Source: JAICXG01 sp036825615
GTDB lineage: Bacteria > Verrucomicrobiota > Verrucomicrobiia > Chthoniobacterales > UBA10450
Assembly: GCA_036825615.1 (NCBI GenBank)
Contig: DAISXY010000008.1
Coordinates: 62,001 to 126,000 of the forward strand
DNA: 64,000 nucleotides
Direction of reading: 5' to 3'
The translations under genes and the position numbers were made by a program. Positions 59,521-64,000 of this stretch are shown in pieces. How positions within the stretch are numbered: position 1 is the stretch's first letter; each line of letters opens with the position of its first letter. The notes beneath the pieces were generated by a model that made no database searches, had not been told where the DNA came from, and saw only the letters and a program-made list of their open reading frames with translations.

Positions 59521-60285
59521 ATGAAACAGCTTCTTTCACTGCTCGTTGTTTTCGCGAGTGCCGCCTCTGTCCTCGCGCAAGCTCCGGGGCAAGAACCGGT
59601 CCTCCCGCGCAACAAAAACCTGCTCGACGCCATGATCGCCGCCGGCCCGGTCATGGGCCTGTTGTTCCTCCTCTCGATCTTCTCCGTCATGCTCATCGTG
59701 GTCTTCTTTTTCACGATGCGCCGCGGCGCGATCGTGAGCAGTGGTTTCATGGCCACGGCCGACGCGCTCCTGCGCAAACGCGATTATCTCGGCCTGCTCG
59801 CGGTTTCGAATCGGCACGGCGAAGCAATCGCGCGGGTCGTGCAAAAGACGCTCGATTTTATGACGAAAAATCCGCAGGCCGATTTCGCTCAGGCGCGCGA
59901 GATCGCGGAGACCGAAGGCACCCGGGTTGCGACCAGCATGCATAACCGCGTCACCTACCTTGCAGATATTGCGACGATCGGCCCGCTGGTCGGTTTGTTT
60001 GGAACGGTCATCGGTATTATCCGCTCGTTCGGCGCGCTCGGCTCGGAGGTGGGACCAACCCGCTACGTGCTGCTCTCGAAAGGAATCAGCGAGGCGCTCA
60101 TCAACACCTGTGGCGGTCTTGGCATCGGCATCACCGCGATGATCTTCTACGCCATTTTCCGCGGCCGGGCGCAGCGCCTCGTCTCGGAGCTGGAAGCCGC
60201 CACCACCCATGTCCTCGCGCTGCTTTCCCTGCAAAATATCCGGCGCGCGGAGCGGGCCCCAGCGCTGCTCGAGGATGAATTTTGA
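59521..60285 (+). CDS. exbB: MotA/TolQ/ExbB proton-channel protein
   Basis: From the ATG at 59521 there is a cleavable signal-like N-terminus (LLSLLVVFASAASVLAQA). A membrane helix (GPVMGLLFLLSIFSVMLIVVFFFTM), a cytoplasmic loop and two conserved helices follow. 'RVTYLADIATIGPLVGLFGTVIGIIRSF' and 'GISEALINTCGGLGIGITAMIFYAIF' are the ExbB/TolQ channel signatures. The proton-driven complex with ExbD energises outer-membrane or envelope processes. exbD follows 112 bp downstream and a large TPR protein after that. Confidence 0.93.
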   Translation: MKQLLSLLVVFASAASVLAQAPGQEPVLPRNKNLLDAMIAAGPVMGLLFLLSIFSVMLIVVFFFTMRRGAIVSSGFMATADALLRKRDYLGLLAVSNRHGEAIARVVQKTLDFMTKNPQADFAQAREIAETEGTRVATSMHNRVTYLADIATIGPLVGLFGTVIGIIRSFGALGSEVGPTRYVLLSKGISEALINTCGGLGIGITAMIFYAIFRGRAQRLVSELEAATTHVLALLSLQNIRRAERAPALLEDEF

Positions 60286-60397
60286 ACGCCGTGCGGCGTC
60301 CAAACTGGGCTGATCCGAAATGCATTTCCGAGATGATTTTGAGCCGTCGTCATAGTCAGCAAGCTCAAGGCGCGCCAGCGGATACAGTGGAGCCTCG

Positions 60398-60805
60398 ATG
60401 AATTTTAGAAGCCGCATCGCTTCCCAACATCCCGGCATCCAGCTCGCGCCGCTCGTCGATGTCCTGCTTTTGCTCCTGATTTTCTTCCTCCTCACCTGGA
60501 ACGCGGCGCGGAACGAGAACGAGCTCGACATCAAAATTCCGAAAGCCACAGCCGCGACTCCGAAGAGCGCTCCGATCGGCGACGTGATCGTGAACGTCAA
60601 AGCCGACGGCAGCGTGGTCGTGAACCGGCGCGTGCTCTCCGGCCCGGATCTGCTCAGCCTGCTGAAGAATCTCGTGCAATTGAACGCCGACCAGGCGGTC
60701 GTGATCCGCGGCGATGAAGCCGGCGAATACAAGAACATCGTGAACGTGCTCGACCTCTGCAGTCAGGCCGGAGTCACGAACGTCGCCTTCGCGACCGCGA
60801 AATGA
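60398..60805 (+). CDS. exbD: ExbD/TolR family protein
   Basis: The single-pass protein of 135 residues has 'IQLAPLVDVLLLLLIFFLLTW', with the proton-carrying Asp at the helix start, then a periplasmic domain: 'DIKIPKATAATPKSAPIGDVIVNVKADGSVVVNRRVLSGPDLLSLLKNLVQLNADQAVVIRGDEAGEYKNIVNVLDLCSQAGVTNVAFAT'. It forms the stator-like unit with ExbB. It overlaps the TPR gene by 4 bp (ATGA). Confidence 0.95.
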   Translation: MNFRSRIASQHPGIQLAPLVDVLLLLLIFFLLTWNAARNENELDIKIPKATAATPKSAPIGDVIVNVKADGSVVVNRRVLSGPDLLSLLKNLVQLNADQAVVIRGDEAGEYKNIVNVLDLCSQAGVTNVAFATAK

Positions 60806-63330
60806 AGTCGCGCCCAGCGTTCGCCGCGATTGCATTCGCGGCCGCCGCCGTTTTTCTCGCGAGCGAAGCGCGCGGCCAGGTGACGCCGCCGCCCACCCCG
60901 CGGGTGCGGCGCGCGATCCCCGTGCCGGAACCGCCGGTGGCGCGGGCGATTCCGGTCGAAACCCCCGCCGCCACCGCCGAGCCGACCTGGATGCGCGCCC
61001 TCCCGGTGCGGCCGCAGCCGCAAACCGCCACTCCGCCGCCGGTCGCGACCGAGCCGGAGGCGAGCGCGCCTAACGACACCGTCGAGTCGCCCGAGCAGCG
61101 CCAGTTCAATTACGCGAATGGCCTGTTCGCGCGAAAACTCTACGACCTCGCCGTGCCCGAGTACGAGAAGTTTCTCGGTCTTTATCCCGACTCATCGAAC
61201 CGCCCGGCCGTTCTCTTTTATCTTGCCGAATCCTATCGCGCGCTCGGCCGCAGCACGCCCGCGCGGACCACTTTCCAAAATTTGCTCAAGGATTTTCCTG
61301 ACGACGACATGGCTGGCCCGGCCTCCTACGGCCTGGCGGAGATTTTTTTCAACGAGAAGGACTGGTCGTCGGCGCTGCCGCTTTTCCATCGCGCGGCGGC
61401 GAAAGTAAAAGCGTCCGATCTCGCGCTCTCAGCCCGCTATTTCGAAGCGCGCTGCCTCGAGAATCTCGAGCGCAAGGATGAAGCGCGCGATATCTATCAA
61501 CAGGTCATCGCGGTGGAAAATCCCAACCCCTTCCGCGATGATTCGCGGCTCGCAGTCGGCACGATCTTTCTCGATGCCGGACGAAAGCAGGACGCGCTAA
61601 AACAATTCGAAGCGCTCGCTTCCGAAACGAAGAACGCGAGTTTGAAAGCGGAAGCGACGGTCCGCGCCGGGTTAGTTGCGCTCGATCTCGCACAAGGCGA
61701 AAAGCCGGACAAGGAGCTGATGGCAAAGGCGAGCGCACTTTTGCAAAAAGGACGCAACCTCCCGCAGGCCGGGCGTTGGAGCCCGATCGCCGCGGTGGGC
61801 TTGCTCCGGCTCGAGTATCAGGCCGGGCAATACAGCAAAGCCGTCACCGACTACAACCAGAGCAAAGGTAATCTTCCGGAGGCGGTGCGCCCCGAGATGA
61901 TGTTGCTCGCCGCCAATAGCCAGCGCCAGCTCGGTCATTACAAGGAGGCGCAGGAGTTATATCGCCAGATCACTCAGAAGTATCCCGCCCGTCCGGAGGC
62001 GAAGGAGGCGCAATACCAGCGACTGATCGCGCTTTACAATGCGAACGACCCAAAGCTTGCCGCCGAGATCGACCGCTTCATTAACGACAACCCCGAAGGT
62101 GAACACAGCGACGAGGCGAAACTGCTCAAGGCCGAGTCACTCTACAAGGCAAAGGATTTCGCCGCCGCGGCCACGCTCTACTCGGGCTTGCGCGATTCGA
62201 AGCTTTCGCCGCGTCTGCGCGCGGACGTGGCGCTGAAGCTTGGCTGGTGCTGCATGGAAACCAACCAGCCGGACAAGGCGATCGATGCCTTTAGTTACTT
62301 TCTCCAGGCTTTTCCCGATAGCCCGCAGGCGGCGTCTGCCCTCGCGCAGCGCGCGCTTGCTTATCAACAAACGAAGCAATACGAACGGGCGCGCAGCGAT
62401 CTCACGCAGTTACTGACCAGTTATCCGAAAGCGCCGGAGCGCGAAGCGGCTTTGCAGCAAAAGGCGCTCATCCTTGGCCAGCTGAATGACTCGAAAGGAT
62501 TGGCCGCGACCTTCCAGGAACTGTTGAAGGAATACCCAAAAACCGCGGCTGCGGCCCAGGCCCATTACTACATCGGCAAGGTAGCATTTGAGAACAAGGA
62601 CTACGAGACCGCGATCGCAGAGATGAAAAAGGCTCGGCAACTCAACGCGGCGCAATATGGCACCCCGGCCGCCCTGCGCATCATGTCGTCGTATTTCTAT
62701 CTCAAGCAACGCGACGCGCTCGCGAAGGAGATAGACCAGTTTTTCAAAGCCGCGCCTAACGGACAGGTGCCGGCGGAAATCCTGGAATGGCTTGGGCTGG
62801 AGTTTTACAACTCCAAGAATTACACCGCCGCGATCAAGTATCTCGGTGCCTTGAGCAAGGCGGTGAATGTCACAAGTGTGAAGCCCGATTTCTGGTTCTA
62901 TCTCGGCGACGCTCAGATGAAACTAAACCAGCCGGCCGACGCCGAAGTTTCGCTCCAGAAATTTCTCGAATCGAGCCGCGATCCGGCGGCCAAAGCCAAG
63001 GCGCTGATCGCCCTTGGCGAAGCCAAGATCGGCGCGCATAAACCCGATGACGCGCAGAAGATCGCGGAAGAGATCATGAAATTGCAGCCGGAAGGCCGGG
63101 TCAACGCACAGGCGCGTCTGCTTGCCGGCGAGGTCGAGATGGAACGGCAGAAATTCGAAGACGCGGGCAAAGCATTCATGAGTGTGGCTTTACTCTACGA
63201 CGATCCCGAGATCACGCCCCAGGCGTTGGCGAAAGCGGCCAAGGCTTACGAGAAAGCCGGTAAGTCAGAGGAAGCCGAGCGCGCGAAAACGCAGCTGCGG
63301 CAGAAGTATCCTGATTACGCCGGCAGTTAG
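60802..63330 (+). CDS. Large exported TPR protein of the ExbBD operon
   Basis: A signal peptide (AFAAIAFAAAAVFLASEARG) is followed by a Pro/Ala-rich linker of about 65 residues. Some 18-20 TPR-type helix pairs then run to the C-terminus (for example 'YDLAVPEYEKFLGLYPDSSNRPAVLFYLAESYRALG', 'PDKAIDAFSYFLQAFPDSPQAASALAQRALAYQQ'). The spacing and 'F...YP.S..A..A' pattern recall YbgF/BamD-like envelope proteins. Its coupling to exbB-exbD suggests a periplasmic scaffold for an energised transport or envelope-integrity complex; that is inference. The length is 842 residues. Confidence 0.9.
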   Translation: MKSRPAFAAIAFAAAAVFLASEARGQVTPPPTPRVRRAIPVPEPPVARAIPVETPAATAEPTWMRALPVRPQPQTATPPPVATEPEASAPNDTVESPEQRQFNYANGLFARKLYDLAVPEYEKFLGLYPDSSNRPAVLFYLAESYRALGRSTPARTTFQNLLKDFPDDDMAGPASYGLAEIFFNEKDWSSALPLFHRAAAKVKASDLALSARYFEARCLENLERKDEARDIYQQVIAVENPNPFRDDSRLAVGTIFLDAGRKQDALKQFEALASETKNASLKAEATVRAGLVALDLAQGEKPDKELMAKASALLQKGRNLPQAGRWSPIAAVGLLRLEYQAGQYSKAVTDYNQSKGNLPEAVRPEMMLLAANSQRQLGHYKEAQELYRQITQKYPARPEAKEAQYQRLIALYNANDPKLAAEIDRFINDNPEGEHSDEAKLLKAESLYKAKDFAAAATLYSGLRDSKLSPRLRADVALKLGWCCMETNQPDKAIDAFSYFLQAFPDSPQAASALAQRALAYQQTKQYERARSDLTQLLTSYPKAPEREAALQQKALILGQLNDSKGLAATFQELLKEYPKTAAAAQAHYYIGKVAFENKDYETAIAEMKKARQLNAAQYGTPAALRIMSSYFYLKQRDALAKEIDQFFKAAPNGQVPAEILEWLGLEFYNSKNYTAAIKYLGALSKAVNVTSVKPDFWFYLGDAQMKLNQPADAEVSLQKFLESSRDPAAKAKALIALGEAKIGAHKPDDAQKIAEEIMKLQPEGRVNAQARLLAGEVEMERQKFEDAGKAFMSVALLYDDPEITPQALAKAAKAYEKAGKSEEAERAKTQLRQKYPDYAGS

Positions 63331-63342
63331 CAGAGAGGGGAG

Positions 63343-63372
63343 AGACAGGATTAACAGGATTCAAAAGGATTC
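63343..63372. repeat. ACAGGATTAACAGGATTC repeat
   Basis: A short direct repeat of the same family as at 49272-49345, just after the TPR gene. The remaining intergenic DNA to 63548 shows no gene that I can support. Confidence 0.5.
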
Positions 63373-63548
63373 CGGAAAGGTTGTTTGGTCTGGCGGGTGT
63401 GAGTTCGTAACTATCGGAATCGAGGTGACCTAGCTCTGCATTGCACTGCGCACACCAACGGAATGTCCAGAAGAGGCAATGTCACAGCGCAGATGGTTTC
63501 GCAAAAAACAAATTCGAATTGCTCGAGGAAGATGAAGGAGAGGGCCTG

Positions 63549-64000
63549 ATGGACTCGCATAGCGCGCAGGCTTTGCGCATGACCATGCTTTATGTCGCGC
63601 TGCTGCTCGTCGCGCTTTGCGCTTTGGCGGGGGCTGATGTTTGGGCCGTCACGGCCGAGCGACAGGTTAGTGCGACACACGGCTTATTCCTGCGCTGGCT
63701 GGGTGAATCAGCGCTGGTTGCTGTCACCGTCGCGCTCGCCGGAGTGGCGCTTGCGTCGGCCGGCGGGTATCTCATCTCCCGGAGGCCGCTCCTGCGACGG
63801 CGGCCGGGTCCTGGCGGTGCGCTCCTCGTGCAAGTTGGGCCGGCCGCAATCGTGATCGGCGGTTTGTGTTTTCTCCTCGCCTCACTCGGGCTGATCAAAG
63901 CGTGGCTCGTGGTCCTGGCGATTTACATCGTAACCGGATTGCCCTTTTGTCTCTGGCAGATGAAGCGCAGTTACGACGCGATTCCGCTCGCATTTGATGA
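63549..64000 (+). CDS. MalG-like ABC transporter permease, N-terminal part (runs off window)
   Basis: The ATG at 63549 follows GAAGGAGAGGG at a good distance. The first 150 residues have membrane helices (MLYVALLLVALCALAGADVWAV, ALVAVTVALAGVALASAGGYLISR, VGPAAIVIGGLCFLLASLGL, AWLVVLAIYIVTGLPFCLWQM). They end in 'TGLPFCLWQMKRSYDAIPLAFDE', the beginning of the MalG-type EAA loop of carbohydrate ABC permeases. The window end cuts it. 'QVSATHGLFLRWLGESALVAVTVAL' fits the periplasmic P-loop and the conserved 'N-S' helix. The sugar is unknown. Confidence 0.8.
   Translation, partial: MDSHSAQALRMTMLYVALLLVALCALAGADVWAVTAERQVSATHGLFLRWLGESALVAVTVALAGVALASAGGYLISRRPLLRRRPGPGGALLVQVGPAAIVIGGLCFLLASLGLIKAWLVVLAIYIVTGLPFCLWQMKRSYDAIPLAFD

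Larger units (their letters stand above)
6392..62761. repeat. Dispersed 9-mer word TCGTTAGGC / GCCTAACGA, about 43 core copies
   Basis: Exact 8-mer cores (CGTTAGGC or its complement) start at 6392, 8659, 8752, 10405, 11586, 15409, 16033, 16388, 16951, 17351, 18167, 19610, 21334, 21354, 21927, 22195, 23441, 24010, 24827, 25666, 32946, 34163, 35430, 35587, 37857, 38497, 39323, 39617, 40050, 40962, 41632, 42075, 44189, 44482, 47173, 47310, 47986, 50142, 54603, 56857, 58299, 61068 and 62754. The T/A flank extending it to TCGTTAGGC is present in 37 of 43. The two orientations are nearly equal (21 and 22). Near-variants TCGTTAGTC occur at 7683, 8193, 14961, 32500 and 32619. Counts were made by eye and may miss a few. 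Confidence 0.85.

Noticed and set aside
63411..63680. Minus-strand gene near the window end
   Set aside because: It overlaps the well-supported start of the MalG-like permease and shows no domain.

Overview
The window reads as GC-rich chromosomal DNA from a free-living, Gram-negative-type bacterium. The most likely source is a soil member of the Verrucomicrobiota (Chthoniobacterales/Spartobacteria-like). This is an inference from gene content: HAF-repeat plus tandem 'STR..GTSDNVLIAGF' domains, a CADD-like protein, hopanoid genes, an IscA/Hsc20 pair, an arsenosugar-type glycosyltransferase, Uma2, DUF3667 and DUF4184 proteins, and a LexA-box candidate close to the TGTTC-N4-GAACA motif I recall for Verrucomicrobia. 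I saw no rRNA, tRNA, CRISPR array, complete insertion sequence or prophage.

Layout. 1-5 kb: 5' end of an AI-2E-type permease, an unknown TIM-barrel-like protein, a secreted Arg/Ala-rich protein, a YCII protein, a HAF-repeat exported protein and a P-loop kinase-like protein. 5-18 kb is the core block: NfeD protease, dnaG-rpoD, a Tyr/Pro-rich secreted protein, ribD, two Hsp20 genes, recA, alaS and a YebC-family gene. 18-27 kb: DUF3667, an APC permease, Uma2, a GH113-like hydrolase, mutL and a cardiolipin synthase. 27-33 kb: a co-oriented module of lipoprotein hydrolase, methyltransferase, DUF4184, FAD oxidoreductase, VKOR-like protein and glycosyltransferase. 33.35-33.88 kb is gene-free and holds a MITE-like element, a perfect palindrome and a minisatellite. 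34-38 kb: a CADD-like protein, IscA and an Hsc20-like protein, then lexA, imuA and a truncated imuB. 38-45 kb: paired M16 peptidases, a radical SAM gene coupled to a dicarboxylate symporter, and thrC. 45-49 kb: a 30/31-bp tandem array bracketed by inverted REP-like elements, then M28 and M3 peptidases. 49-54 kb: MarC, a Phd antitoxin with a frameshifted PIN toxin, a CoA-binding protein, and hpnH-shc for hopanoids. 54-64 kb: a TPR protein, a PpiD/SurA-like isomerase, exonuclease III, a beta-CASP hydrolase, a GFA protein, an exbB-exbD-TPR envelope operon and the start of a MalG-like permease.

The most striking observation is not a gene. The 9-mer TCGTTAGGC/GCCTAACGA (core CGTTAGGC) occurs about 43 times on both strands, roughly one per 1.5 kb, against 2-3 expected from composition. 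It appears in four different reading frames, using rare TTA, CTA and AGG codons, and also between genes, so selection at the DNA level is likely. It resembles a DNA-uptake-sequence or HIP1-type genome-wide word. It is missing from the first 6.4 kb and from the 25.7-32.9 kb module, which may therefore be more recently acquired.

Several dispersed palindromic repeats also occur, and some have been absorbed into coding sequence: the start of the NfeD gene, the N-terminus of the second M16 peptidase and the C-terminus of the radical SAM protein.
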